Numbered from the stretch's first letter, positions 29,158 through 37,341 are shown. The stretch is DNA of 64,000 nucleotides from Stenotrophomonas lacuserhaii (GCF_014836545.1 NZ_JACSQS010000008.1:41616-105615), one strand, 5' to 3'. Translations and numbers: made by a program. Notes: generated from the letters alone by a model not told the origin.

Positions 29158-30167
29158 GGTTGGTCTTCCTGTGCGGTACCGGGAACGCCGCGGCGTATCC
29201 AGGCGGAGAAGTCATTCCGGGCCTGCGGCTGCAGCGCGCGCTCGGTGATCCGCGCACGTGCCTTCAGCGTGGCAAACGGATAACCCGGCGCCAGCGCGCC
29301 CTGGTCGAAGGCGTATTCGTCCAGGTAGCCCGATGCCAGCAGGCGGTAGTCCAGCGGCAGCCCGGGCGCGATGTGGCGCGCCAGGTCGAACACGATGGTG
29401 GTGCAGTTGCTGGTCAGCGTGTTGTAGAACGCAGGGGCGGCATCCAGGCTGCGCGCCTGCTCGATATAGCCGGCGAACAGGGTGCGCAGCTGTGCCTGCG
29501 TCAGCCCGTGCAGGCGGTACAGATAGACGTCCTCGCCGCGTGCATTGGTACGCGTGCGGATGATGTCCGTCTCTTCCGAGGCCACCAGGGTCATCTCGAA
29601 CTTGCGGAAGAAGCCGCCCAGGGCGGAGAACGACTCGCCCCGTTCCTTGCGGATTTCCAGCGAGAACACCAGTTGGCGACCGTCGGCGAAACCGAACGAC
29701 ACCAGCGTGTGGGCGATGGCCGGGCCCATCCAGTACGACATCACCAGGTCGGCCGAGCGCAGCTGCTGCAGGTCGTACTCACGGCGCACCCAGCGCGCGT
29801 CGTAGTCCTGTTCGGTGCGCCAGGTGAAATCGCGCACGTTGTCCAGCACCACATGGCGCCCGTCGAAGGACACCACGTGCAGGCGCTCGGCCACGTCGTC
29901 AGCCCACGTACGGTCCTGGCTGGGGCTCAGCGCTGTCCACCAGAGGGCGGCACAGGCCATGCCCAGCACGTAGGCCGATCCGATGTGCCGGCCGGCGCGT
30001 CCGCGGGCCACGCGCAGCGCCATCCAGCCCGCAACCAGCATCCAGGCCAGCGCCAGCAGCGCGCCCAGCCACACCGGCCCAGGGGTCTGGTAGAACAGCA
30101 GTCCGCCGGTCCACAGGGCGCCGAGCAGCATGATGATCGCGATCGTCCAACGTCCTGCTGCCTTCAC
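29154..30167 (-). CDS. DUF4105-domain membrane protein
   Basis: 337 residues from a GTG at 30167 with no clear Shine-Dalgarno sequence. About three membrane segments lie at residues 8-25, 30-52 and 65-82. The DUF4105 domain follows, with conserved IAHTLVSFGF and the motif TLTSNCTT, whose cysteine fits a papain-like catalytic site. DUF4105 is the family in which the Bacteroides lipoprotein N-acyltransferase Lnb was described. The start of the downstream lipoprotein hydrolase overlaps its stop. Function here is unproven. Confidence 0.85.
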   Translation of the reverse strand: MKAAGRWTIAIIMLLGALWTGGLLFYQTPGPVWLGALLALAWMLVAGWMALRVARGRAGRHIGSAYVLGMACAALWWTALSPSQDRTWADDVAERLHVVSFDGRHVVLDNVRDFTWRTEQDYDARWVRREYDLQQLRSADLVMSYWMGPAIAHTLVSFGFADGRQLVFSLEIRKERGESFSALGGFFRKFEMTLVASEETDIIRTRTNARGEDVYLYRLHGLTQAQLRTLFAGYIEQARSLDAAPAFYNTLTSNCTTIVFDLARHIAPGLPLDYRLLASGYLDEYAFDQGALAPGYPFATLKARARITERALQPQARNDFSAWIRRGVPGTAQEDQP

Positions 30168-30266
30168 TGTGGTGCTGTCACTTCATCCGTGGGGCGCCTA
30201 GTTAGCCACAGCCGGCGCGTTGGCGGAATGGCCGCCTGTTCAGGTTTGGCGAGAGAGAGAGAGCGC

Positions 30267-30307
30267 GTGACGACCAACGGTCGTCACCCACCACGACCAA
30301 CGGTCGT
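30267..30307. repeat. Two tandem copies of the GTGACGACC palindrome
   Basis: A full copy (30267-30287, arms GTGACGACC / GGTCGTCAC around AAC) is followed by a shortened copy (30293-30307) in the same orientation. A short GA dinucleotide run lies just before (30250-30262). Same family as 27086, 52496 and 63143. Confidence 0.75.
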
Positions 30308-30356
30308 CAGCCAGTACCGCCTGCTACACAATGTAGGCATCACCCTGGAGGACCCC

Positions 30357-30758
30357 ATGGGAATCACATCGGTTGCCGGAGTTCCTGTAAACGAGCACCA
30401 CGCTGCTACCTGCCATTGCGGCGCGGTGGAGCTGCGGCTGCACCTGCCGAACGGCATTGTCGAGCCGCGCCGCTGCGATTGTTCGATGTGCCGAAGGCGC
30501 GGTGCCATTGCCGCCAGCGTTGCAGAGGAAGGCTTGCAGGTGGTGCGCGGAGGCGAACAGCTGCGGCTGTACCAGTTCAATACCCACGTGGCCGAACACT
30601 GGTTCTGCAGCGTCTGCGGCATCTACACCCATCACCGGCGGCGCTCGAATCCACGCGAGTTCGGCTACAACGTGGCCTGCCTGGAGGGAATCAATCCCTT
30701 TGCGCTGGGCGAGGTACCCACCAACGATGGGGTGCACCACCCGGCGGACCGCGACTAG
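30357..30758 (+). CDS. GFA-family (glutathione-dependent formaldehyde-activating-like) protein
   Basis: 133 residues from the ATG at 30357, 5 nt behind GGAGG. The zinc-binding cysteines of the GFA/CENP-V fold are all visible: CHCGAVEL, CDCSMCRRRG and FCSVCGIYTHH. Family members bind zinc and sometimes glutathione, and most have no proven substrate. It is a single gene after a REP pair. The frame extends upstream through the repeats but that part is antisense to DUF4105. Confidence 0.9.
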   Translation: MGITSVAGVPVNEHHAATCHCGAVELRLHLPNGIVEPRRCDCSMCRRRGAIAASVAEEGLQVVRGGEQLRLYQFNTHVAEHWFCSVCGIYTHHRRRSNPREFGYNVACLEGINPFALGEVPTNDGVHHPADRD

Positions 30759-30762
30759 GCCG

Positions 30763-30942
30763 TCAGTGGCGGCTGCGGCGGGCCGGCGCGGCGACTTTCT
30801 GCCAGGGTGAGATTGCCATGCGCCCGGCACGCGCGGGGCGCTTGAGGGTCAGTCGGCGCGCGTGCGCTTCCGGTAATGCTTCCGGTGCGGGGGCAACCGG
30901 CACCGAGGCGGGAACGGCAAGTAGACGGTCGATGAGCCACAT
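30763..30942 (-). CDS. Small basic protein, 59 residues
   Basis: A short frame convergent with the GFA gene. It starts at an ATG 6 nt behind GGAGA. The product begins MWLIDRLLAVPA, with an amphipathic or weakly hydrophobic N-terminus, then a Pro/Ala segment, then a strongly basic tail (LTLKRPARAGRM, ending ARRSRH). No family recognised. Support is the ribosome binding site and codon-like composition only; it may be a membrane-associated small protein. Confidence 0.45.
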   Translation of the reverse strand: MWLIDRLLAVPASVPVAPAPEALPEAHARRLTLKRPARAGRMAISPWQKVAAPARRSRH

Positions 30943-31022
30943 GACAGGTCTCCGTGGGGGGCGGGTGTGTCCACCCTATTCCCGCCCCGGCGACCGCCAT
31001 GTGATCCGGCAATGACACCGCG

Positions 31023-31244
31023 ATGACCGCGCTGAACGGCAACGCGCAGCCGATTCAGGCTGGCGACGAGTTCTCCCTGCCGCTTGCCGAAGAGAAACAG
31101 CAGACGCTGCAGCTGGAGATCGGCGACGGTGCAAGCACCCCGCGCAGCGACCGCGATCTGCTGTTTGAAGCACTGGCCGACCTGCTGTCCAGCGCGATCC
31201 TCTTCACGGACGCCGTACCCGCCATCAGCGCGCGAGGTCCCTGA
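31023..31244 (+). CDS. Possible small acidic protein, 73 residues
   Basis: An open frame with an acidic, protein-like composition (EEKQQTLQLEIGDG, DRDLLFEALADLL), in the gap between a putative small gene and a convergent methyltransferase. It has no recognisable ribosome binding site and no known family. Could be a real small gene or chance. Confidence 0.3.
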   Translation: MTALNGNAQPIQAGDEFSLPLAEEKQQTLQLEIGDGASTPRSDRDLLFEALADLLSSAILFTDAVPAISARGP

Positions 31245-31253
31245 AAGCTGCTG

Positions 31254-32024
31254 TCAGCCTGCTTCCGTGACACCACATGTCTTCACGCAACGTAGCACCG
31301 TTGAGACCGGATTTCGTTCGTACTCATCCCAGAAGCCTTGAGGAAATGCAGCTCTATCCGATGGATCCGGCGTGGGGCAGTGCCATGACAGCGCACCGAA
31401 ACCCGCCGCAGTAGCCGCGGCCTGATGGCAACGAGTGCCCCACTGGTAGTCCACTACCCTGATCGGAGGCTCGCCCGCGAATTCGACTGTCAGGCGGTCT
31501 GCGTCCGGGTGTGGCTCCTGCGCTATCGCCTTGGCGCCGTAGGCTGACCAGTCGCCGTCCTGCAGCCGATACGCAGGGTTGTTGACCACTGCGACAAGGG
31601 TTCCTCCGGGACGAAGCACGGAAGCGGCAGCGCAGTACATCTGCGCCAACTCAAGCGCAGTGGTGGCATGGCAGAAGACCCATGATGCGATGGCGATGTC
31701 GAACTCTTCGCGCAACCGCAGGTCACGCAAGTCACGTAGGTCACCCTGCACGAAGGTCATGACATCACCGCCTTCCCGCGACAGCTGGCGGGCCTGCGCC
31801 AGCATGTCGGGGGTGCAATCAACGCCCAAGGCGCGCCGCGCGCCGCCCGCCAGCATCTGCCTGCCGTACCAGCCGGTCCCGCAGCCCAGGTCGATGCCAT
31901 CCAACCCGGTCAGCGGGCCTGCGGCGTGAAGCACGCAGCGCGCTTCCACGGGACGGCAGGCGGAAACCTCTACGCAGTCCTGGTACTGCAAGACGCTCCC
32001 GTCGTACATCCTGCCTGTGCTCAT
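31254..32024 (-). CDS. Class I SAM-dependent methyltransferase
   Basis: 256 residues from the ATG at 32024, 7 nt behind GAGG; the frame extends to 32126 without a better start. Motif I is GIDLGCGTGWYG, then a GVDCT acidic loop and ASWVFCHAT at motif IV. The C-terminal half (NPAYRLQDGDWSAYG, GEPPIRVVDYQW) is homologous to the two tandem methyltransferases at 33646 and 34469. Substrate unknown. A DLRDLRDLR repeat arises from three similar 9-bp units. Confidence 0.9.
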   Translation of the reverse strand: MSTGRMYDGSVLQYQDCVEVSACRPVEARCVLHAAGPLTGLDGIDLGCGTGWYGRQMLAGGARRALGVDCTPDMLAQARQLSREGGDVMTFVQGDLRDLRDLRLREEFDIAIASWVFCHATTALELAQMYCAAASVLRPGGTLVAVVNNPAYRLQDGDWSAYGAKAIAQEPHPDADRLTVEFAGEPPIRVVDYQWGTRCHQAAATAAGFGALSWHCPTPDPSDRAAFPQGFWDEYERNPVSTVLRCVKTCGVTEAG

Positions 32025-32215
32025 GTCACTGCCTCGGGTGGGGGAGGTTCCAGTCTTCGCTGGATGACACACGGGCAACAGAGGGAGTGCCGACAATCCC
32101 TGCGCTTGCGAATCATTTGTATTCACATATCCGCATCCGGATAATCCGCTGCGTCAGTCCTCGCCGGTTCTGATCCCCAATTCTCTTCCAGCCGTCGCCC
32201 GAGGATTCCTGCTGC

Positions 32216-33355
32216 ATGCAACGCTCTGCCATCAAAGCCTGGTTCGTGGTCCACAAATGGTCCAGTCTGGTCTGCACCCTGTTCCTGCTGCTGCTGTGCC
32301 TGACCGGCCTGCCGCTGGTATTCGGCCACGAAATCGCCCACCTCACCGGCGCCGACCCGGAAGTACCGGCCGCACCCGCCGACGCCCCCTTGCGCGACCT
32401 GGATGCGCAGGTACAGACCGCGCTGCAGCACTTCCCCGGCAACGTGCCGCTGTTCGTCGGCTGGGACCCGGACGCCCCGCTGATGTACGTCAACACCGGC
32501 GCGCGCACCGATACGCCGCCGGCGCAGATGCAGACCGTGCTGCTCAATACCGTCAGTGGCGAACAGGTGCCCGCACCGCAGTTCAACGAAGGCGTGATGT
32601 ACTTCCTGTACCGCCTGCATACGGACCTGTTCCTTGGCCTGCCCGGCCTGCTGTTCATGGGTGCGATGGGGCTGTTGTTCGTGGTGGCGATCATCTCCGG
32701 GCTGGTGCTGTATGGACCCTTCATGCGCAAGCAACGCTTCGGCACCCTGCGCACCGGTCGCAGCCGCCGGCTGGCCTGGCTGGACCTGCACAACGTGATC
32801 GGCATCGTCACGCTGGGCTGGGCGCTGGTGGTCGGCCTGACCGGGGCCATCAACACCCTGGCCAAGCCGCTGGAACAGGCCTGGCAAACCCAGCAGCTGG
32901 GTGAGTTCGCCGCGCGGTATGCCGGCCAGCCCAAGCCCACCCAGCTGGCTTCGCTGCAGGCAGCGGTGGATACCGCGCGCGCCGCCGAACCGGAGATGCG
33001 CCCGGCCTTCGTCAGCTTCCCCGGCACCGGCTACAGCGGTGACCACCACTTCGGCGTGTTCATGCAGGGCAATTCACCACTGACCGAACGCCTGTATCGC
33101 CCGGTATTGATCGATGCGAGCACCGGCGCGCTGACCGCGCAGCCGCAGCTGCCGACCTACATGACCGTGCTGCTGTTGAGCCAGCCCCTGCATTTTGGTG
33201 ACTACGGCAAGCTGCCGTTGAAGATCCTGTGGGCGCTGCTGGACCTGTTGACCATCGCGGTGCTGGTCAGCGGCCTGTACCTGTGGTTCAAGCGCGGCAA
33301 CACCGCCACGCGCGTGGCCGAGATCGAACGCGCGCAGACGCAGGAGGTGGCATGA
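32216..33355 (+). CDS. PepSY-associated TM-helix protein
   Basis: 379 residues with four hydrophobic segments: about 12-40 (VCTLFLLLLCLTGLPLVFG), 143-165, 190-215 and 335-358. Two periplasmic PepSY-like regions lie between them. The helix start HKWSSL with following Leu-rich segment is typical of the PepSY_TM family, often tied to iron or siderophore reduction in the inner membrane. It overlaps the next small membrane gene by ATGA. No TonB receptor is adjacent in this window. Confidence 0.88.
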   Translation: MQRSAIKAWFVVHKWSSLVCTLFLLLLCLTGLPLVFGHEIAHLTGADPEVPAAPADAPLRDLDAQVQTALQHFPGNVPLFVGWDPDAPLMYVNTGARTDTPPAQMQTVLLNTVSGEQVPAPQFNEGVMYFLYRLHTDLFLGLPGLLFMGAMGLLFVVAIISGLVLYGPFMRKQRFGTLRTGRSRRLAWLDLHNVIGIVTLGWALVVGLTGAINTLAKPLEQAWQTQQLGEFAARYAGQPKPTQLASLQAAVDTARAAEPEMRPAFVSFPGTGYSGDHHFGVFMQGNSPLTERLYRPVLIDASTGALTAQPQLPTYMTVLLLSQPLHFGDYGKLPLKILWALLDLLTIAVLVSGLYLWFKRGNTATRVAEIERAQTQEVA

Positions 33356-33516
33356 AGAGCCCCTTCATCGCACCGGCCTGGATCACCCTGGCGAGCCTGG
33401 TCGGGCTGGTCAGTGCCTTGATCGGCGATGGCCTGTTCGACCTCATTTCGTGGGTGATTTTCAGCGGCCTCATCGTCTTGTTCGTGCGAGCATGGATGAA
33501 GCGCGACCGCCGCTGA
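33352..33516 (+). CDS. Small two-helix membrane protein
   Basis: 54 residues, start MKSPFIAPAW behind AGGAGG and overlapping the PepSY gene stop by ATGA. Two hydrophobic segments (WITLASLVGLVSALIGDGL and SWVIFSGLIVLFVRAW) end in a basic tail. Small partners of this shape commonly accompany PepSY_TM proteins, so it may be a subunit of the same complex. Confidence 0.8.
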   Translation: MKSPFIAPAWITLASLVGLVSALIGDGLFDLISWVIFSGLIVLFVRAWMKRDRR

Positions 33517-33554
33517 TGCGCTGATCCCGGGTGCACGCCGCGCGGCCCACCCTG

Positions 33555-33649
33555 GTAGCGCCGAGCCATGCTCGGCGGCTTTCCGTTCCGGCATCGGGAT
33601 GCCTGACACACGCCACGCTGCGTGCCCGCCGAGCATGGCTCGGCGCTAC
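33555..33649. repeat. Pair of SMAG GTAG repeats in opposite orientation
   Basis: Copy one, plus strand: GTAG (33555-33558) then arms CGCCGAGC / GCTCGGCG. Copy two, minus strand: the same sequence at 33626-33649 ending CTAC. The TAG in copy two (33646-33648) is the stop codon of the methyltransferase that reads leftwards. The two could pair over a 47-nt loop. Confidence 0.85.
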
Positions 33650-34380
33650 GGCTTGGTGCAGGAGAACCACGCGGCCAAGCCGTTGCGCAGCAGGTCATCC
33701 CAGTATCCCGCCGGCTGGGCCAGCCGGTCCTGCTCCAACAGGCAGGGGGCCTGCCACACCAGGTCGGTGAAACCCGCCTGCGCGAATGCGTGCTCGTAAT
33801 GCTCGCGTGCCCAGCGGAACACGGTGATGCGCGCCGGTGGATCGCCCGGGAACTCCATCTCCATCTTCGCGCCCTGCTGCCACGGCACATCATCCAGCAC
33901 CCGCACGCCGTACTTCGAACAATCACCATTGGCCAGGCAATAATCAGGATTCATCGTCTCCACGGCGATCCTGCCACCGGCGCGTACGTGCTCGAACGCC
34001 GCCGCGGCCATCCGTGCGAGCTCGTCCAGCGACTGCGCGTAGTTGAACAGGAAGGCGGCCACCGCCAGGTCGTACTCGCGCACCGGTGCCAACTGCAGGA
34101 AGTCACTGGCCTGGAAGGTCATCGCGTCGCCGGCACTCGCCGATACCCGCCTCCCCAATGCCACCATCTCCGGCGACTGGTCCACACCGTGCGCGCTGGC
34201 GGCGCCGGCCAGCAGCATTGCCCTGCCATAAAAGCCGAAACCGCAGGCCAGATCCAGCACGCTGCGGCCCGTCACATCGCCGGCCATGTGCTGCATGGTC
34301 CGCAGTTCGGCCCTGCGCGTGGGCGATGCGTTGGCATACGCCGCGTACTGGCCTGCGATGTCATCGTAGTGCGCTTTCAT
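33646..34380 (-). CDS. Class I SAM-dependent methyltransferase (tandem copy 1)
   Basis: 244 residues from the ATG at 34380. Motif I reads VLDLACGFGFYG and the acidic loop GVDQSPEM. It is clearly related along its whole length to the next upstream gene (both contain YANASPTR, SVLDLACG, SAHGVDQS and MNPDY or LNPDY), so the two arose by tandem duplication. The ribosome binding site AGAGG lies inside an inverted repeat that abuts the ATG. Stop codon is provided by a SMAG repeat. Substrate unknown. Confidence 0.9.
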   Translation of the reverse strand: MKAHYDDIAGQYAAYANASPTRRAELRTMQHMAGDVTGRSVLDLACGFGFYGRAMLLAGAASAHGVDQSPEMVALGRRVSASAGDAMTFQASDFLQLAPVREYDLAVAAFLFNYAQSLDELARMAAAAFEHVRAGGRIAVETMNPDYCLANGDCSKYGVRVLDDVPWQQGAKMEMEFPGDPPARITVFRWAREHYEHAFAQAGFTDLVWQAPCLLEQDRLAQPAGYWDDLLRNGLAAWFSCTKP

Positions 34381-34438
34381 CGTGGAAATCCTCTTCAACA
34401 GAGGTTTCCACGCTACGCAACGTCGCCTACGCATTGAA
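34381..34438 (-). promoter_or_regulatory. Promoter and RBS-covering palindrome of methyltransferase copy 1
   Basis: Reading leftwards: CCTCTTCAATG, 16 bp, then TAGCG (34411-34415), a pair shared with copy 2. An inverted repeat (34381-34412) follows, with arms CGTGGAAA/TTTCCACG and CCTCT/AGAGG around GTTGA. AGAGG is the ribosome binding site. If transcribed whole it would hide the site; if transcription starts inside it, it may be an operator. Confidence 0.5.
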
Positions 34439-34468
34439 GAGGCGAAAGCGAAACCGCCCACGCCCGTT

Positions 34469-35200
34469 TCAGCGTTCGCACACCAGGTTCACCGACATGC
34501 AGTTGTGCACGTAGCCCTCCCAGTAACCTTCAGCGCGCGCATCGATATCGGCCCGCTCCAGCACCGGCTCATGCCAGCTGACCGCGCTGAAGCCGGCCGC
34601 GCGGATGGCCTGCTCGTAATGTGCACGCTCCCAGCGGTAGTTGGTGATCAACGCCGGCGGCGTACCCGGAAACTCCAGCCGCAGCCGCGCACCCTGCTTC
34701 CAGGGTGTCTCTTCCAGAACCTTCACCCCGTACGCCGCGTAGTCCCCCAGGCCCAGCCGGTAGTCCGGATTCAAGGTCTGCACCACAAGTTTGCCGCCAT
34801 GCTTCACATGCGGGATGACCGCGGAGAACATCCTTTGCAGTTCGTCCAGCGAAGCGGCGTAGTTGAACAGATACGCAGCCAGCACGATGTCATGCTCGCT
34901 GCCTGATGGCATATCCATCACATCGTGGGTCTGGAAGGTCATGCCATCGCCGCGATAGGTGGACAGGGCGCGGGCGAAATCGATCATGCCCTGCGACTGG
35001 TCCACGCCATGCGCACTTCCCGCGCCGTGACGCAGGAATTCGCGTCCGTAGTAGCCCGATCCGCAGGCCAGGTCCAGCACGCTTTTTCCTTTCACCTCGC
35101 CGGACAAGCGCAGCATCGTGCGTACTTCGATGGGCCGGGTCGGCGAGGCATTGGCGTAGGCCATGTACTGGTCGACGATACTGTCATAGCTTGCACTCAT
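34469..35200 (-). CDS. Class I SAM-dependent methyltransferase (tandem copy 2)
   Basis: 243 residues from the ATG at 35200 (a GTG at 35203 is in frame), behind AGGAAG. Motif I is VLDLACGSGYYG. Very similar to the gene at 33646-34380, with 88 bp between them. It has its own promoter-like region carrying the same CCTCTTCAATG-16-TAGCG pattern, so the duplication included the promoter. Substrate unknown; the pair and the relative at 31254 form a three-member local family. Confidence 0.9.
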   Translation of the reverse strand: MSASYDSIVDQYMAYANASPTRPIEVRTMLRLSGEVKGKSVLDLACGSGYYGREFLRHGAGSAHGVDQSQGMIDFARALSTYRGDGMTFQTHDVMDMPSGSEHDIVLAAYLFNYAASLDELQRMFSAVIPHVKHGGKLVVQTLNPDYRLGLGDYAAYGVKVLEETPWKQGARLRLEFPGTPPALITNYRWERAHYEQAIRAAGFSAVSWHEPVLERADIDARAEGYWEGYVHNCMSVNLVCER

Positions 35201-35237
35201 CACATCTTCCTTGGATCACCAGAACCGTGAGTGCAAA

Positions 35238-35268
35238 CGCTATAGGCTGGTGATTCGCCATTGAAGAG
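35238..35268 (-). promoter_or_regulatory. Promoter-like element of methyltransferase copy 2
   Basis: On the minus strand, CCTCTTCAATG then 16 bp then TATAGCG, with the TAGCG at 35238-35242, 42 bp before the ATG. The same two blocks at the same spacing precede copy 1. TATAGC is a fair -10 box; the upstream block may be the -35 or an activator site. Confidence 0.5.
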
Positions 35269-35306
35269 GCAAACGCGACGCGCAGTATCGCAACACCCTC
35301 CGCCCT

Positions 35307-36188
35307 TCACCCGCTACGCGCCATTCCCATGAACGCATGCAGGGCCGGATTATCCACATCGGTGCGCAGGCAGAAACTCAAGCTGAAATGCGCATCGTCC
35401 GACTGCACGGGGCGGTAACAGACCTCCGTATCGCGGAATCCCACCATGCTGGATGGCACGATGGCGATACCGGTCTCCACCGCCACCAATGACAGCACCG
35501 CATGCATGCCGTGTGCTTCCTGCACCACCTTGGGCATGAATCCCGCAGCTACGCACTGGCGCATCACATGCGAATGAAATCCCTCACCTTCCACGGCGGG
35601 CCAGCTGACGAACTCCTCACCGGCAAGATCCTCCATCCGCAAGGCAACGACGGACGCCAACGGGTGTGCGTGCGGCAAGGCAATAGCCAGCGCGTCCACA
35701 TCGAAGTCCTGCAGCTGCATCCCCGGCGAAGCGGGAATGGGAGGAATGAGCACGCCCAGGTCGATCTCGCCTTTGGCCAGCATGTGCTGCTGCTGGCGCG
35801 AGGTCGCCTCGCGCAACTCCAGGCGCACCTGCGGGTGGCTGCGCCTGAACGTACGGATCAGCGGCGGCAGGCGGCCGTACAGCGCGCTGCCGACATACGC
35901 CACGCGCACCTGTCCGCTGCGTCCTGCCGCGGCCTCGCGCGTGGCCTCCACCGCGTGGGCGGCCTGCTGCAGGGTGTGCCGCGCTTGCACCAGCAAAACC
36001 TCCCCGGCAGCAGTAAGCCCCACGGTGCGATGGCCGCGTATCACCAGCAGCGCCCCGATCTGCTCTTCCAGCCGGCGGATCGCCGCAGTCAGCGGGGGCT
36101 GTGACATATGCAGGCGCGCGGCGGCGCGGTGGAAATGTTGTTCTTCCGCACCAGCGACGAACTGGCGCAGCAAACGAAGATCGATCAT
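35307..36188 (-). CDS. LysR-family transcriptional regulator (CbbR/BenM-like branch)
   Basis: 293 residues. N-terminal helix-turn-helix LRQFVAGAEEQHFHRAAARL with MSQPPLTAAIRRLEE, the pattern of LysR proteins that govern aromatic-compound genes. The effector domain includes VGSALYGRLPPLIRTFR. It follows the SDR gene at 36219 in the same direction with a 30-bp gap, so it may be co-transcribed with it. Target genes cannot be read from sequence. Confidence 0.92.
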   Translation of the reverse strand: MIDLRLLRQFVAGAEEQHFHRAAARLHMSQPPLTAAIRRLEEQIGALLVIRGHRTVGLTAAGEVLLVQARHTLQQAAHAVEATREAAAGRSGQVRVAYVGSALYGRLPPLIRTFRRSHPQVRLELREATSRQQQHMLAKGEIDLGVLIPPIPASPGMQLQDFDVDALAIALPHAHPLASVVALRMEDLAGEEFVSWPAVEGEGFHSHVMRQCVAAGFMPKVVQEAHGMHAVLSLVAVETGIAIVPSSMVGFRDTEVCYRPVQSDDAHFSLSFCLRTDVDNPALHAFMGMARSG

Positions 36189-36218
36189 GGCAACCGCGCG
36201 TGGAATGGCCGGCTCAGG

Positions 36219-37112
36219 TTAGCAGTCCCGGTGCCTGCTCCGCGGTTCGATCGCCGGCAGCGCAATCTCCGGCCACGCCGCATCGAAAGCCTGCACGCTG
36301 GCGGCGGCCACACCCTGCAGATCGCGCGGGTAGCTCACGCCGGCAGGCTCCTGCGTGCGCGTCGCATGGAACTGGCCATTGCTGGCGCGCAATACCCAGC
36401 CGCCCTGCACGCAGCGCGGCGAGGCCAGCCAGGCCACACCGGGTGCCACGGTATCTGGATGCAGTTCATCGGGTTCGCCGTACACGCCCCACATGCGCGT
36501 CTTGGCCACCGGCGATACCGCATTGACGATGATGTTGTCCGCCTCGCCCTCTGCAGCCAGCACGTTCATCAGACCCACTGCGGCGCTCTTGGCCATCGCG
36601 TAGCTGGCCAGCCCGTGCTGCACGTACTGCGGGTACAACGCCCGGTCGGAGGTGGTCAGCACGATGCGCCCGCCTCCTGCCGCACGCATCGCCGGCCACG
36701 CTGCCTGGGCCAGCCATAAAGGCGCTTTGGTGGCGATATCCAGCATGTGCTCCAGCTGTACCTCGCTGATGTCTTCGATGCGCTGGTAATGCACCCAACC
36801 GGCATTGTGGATGATGAAGTCCAGCCGCCCGTGCTGGGCCAGAACCTCGTCGACCAATGCGTGACACTGCGCGCGCGTATCGATGGCGAGCCCGCAGCTG
36901 GTGACATCCAGACCGTCCACGCGCAGGCGTGCAGCGGCACTGGCCACCCGTCCCGGGTCACGCCCTTCGCCATCGCGGTCGGCGCCGACGTCCTGCATCA
37001 CGACCCTGGCGCCGAGGCATGCCAGCAGGCGCGTATAAGCCAGGCCCAAGCCACCCGCCGCGCCGGTGACGAGGCCAACCTGTCCCTTGAAATCAAGGGG
37101 GGTATCCGTCAT
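36219..37112 (-). CDS. SDR-family oxidoreductase
   Basis: 297 residues from the ATG at 37112; a TTG at 37148 is an alternative. Classical SDR: cofactor motif VTGAAGGLG, then HNAGWVH, catalytic Ser in LTTSD and YAMAKSA with Tyr-x3-Lys. The C-terminal 60 residues are longer than usual, similar to the MFE-2 type hydroxyacyl-CoA dehydrogenase domain. NAD(P)-dependent alcohol or hydroxyacyl dehydrogenation is likely. Followed by a LysR gene in the same direction. Confidence 0.88.
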   Translation of the reverse strand: MTDTPLDFKGQVGLVTGAAGGLGLAYTRLLACLGARVVMQDVGADRDGEGRDPGRVASAAARLRVDGLDVTSCGLAIDTRAQCHALVDEVLAQHGRLDFIIHNAGWVHYQRIEDISEVQLEHMLDIATKAPLWLAQAAWPAMRAAGGGRIVLTTSDRALYPQYVQHGLASYAMAKSAAVGLMNVLAAEGEADNIIVNAVSPVAKTRMWGVYGEPDELHPDTVAPGVAWLASPRCVQGGWVLRASNGQFHATRTQEPAGVSYPRDLQGVAAASVQAFDAAWPEIALPAIEPRSRHRDC

Positions 37113-37216
37113 CCACACAGCGTGGACTGGCAGGGCAACGGCGGCCAATACCGTTCACAGGCGGGGTTGATCCGTTATGGGTATCGAAGGGCGTAGCGTC
37201 AATGCTGGCAAGGCCG

Positions 37217-37262
37217 TGAGCCGAATAGGCCGTCTATTCGGCTCACCGGATGAGCCGAATAA
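37217..37262. promoter_or_regulatory. Three copies of TGAGCCGAATA in the SDR/hydrolase gap
   Basis: TGAGCCGAATAG (37217-37228), 5 bp, then its exact complement CTATTCGGCTCA (37234-37245), then a third direct copy TGAGCCGAATAA (37251-37262). A 12-bp inverted repeat plus one extra half-site is what a cooperative operator looks like. It lies between two divergent genes. Confidence 0.6.
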
Positions 37263-37323
37263 ACGTCGCATTCGACACAGTGAGCCCCCAGCTCCCTTCG
37301 TACTATCATCGAATACTGCCAAA

Positions 37324-37341
37324 CCATTCTGGCCAGAATGG
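37324..37341. promoter_or_regulatory. Perfect 18-bp palindrome before the hydrolase gene
   Basis: CCATTCTGGCCAGAATGG has two 9-bp arms and no spacer, and lies 36 bp before the ATG at 37377. That position, overlapping a likely promoter, suggests a repressor operator. The regulator is not identified. Confidence 0.6.

Noticed and set aside
27799..29283. 494-codon frame antisense to the lipoprotein hydrolase
   Set aside because: No start signal, Arg/Gly/His-rich; minus-strand gene has lipoprotein signal and hydrolase motifs.
32113..33027. Antisense frames over the PepSY gene
   Set aside because: Plus-strand product has the PepSY/TM pattern; the antisense frames lack start signals and any domain.
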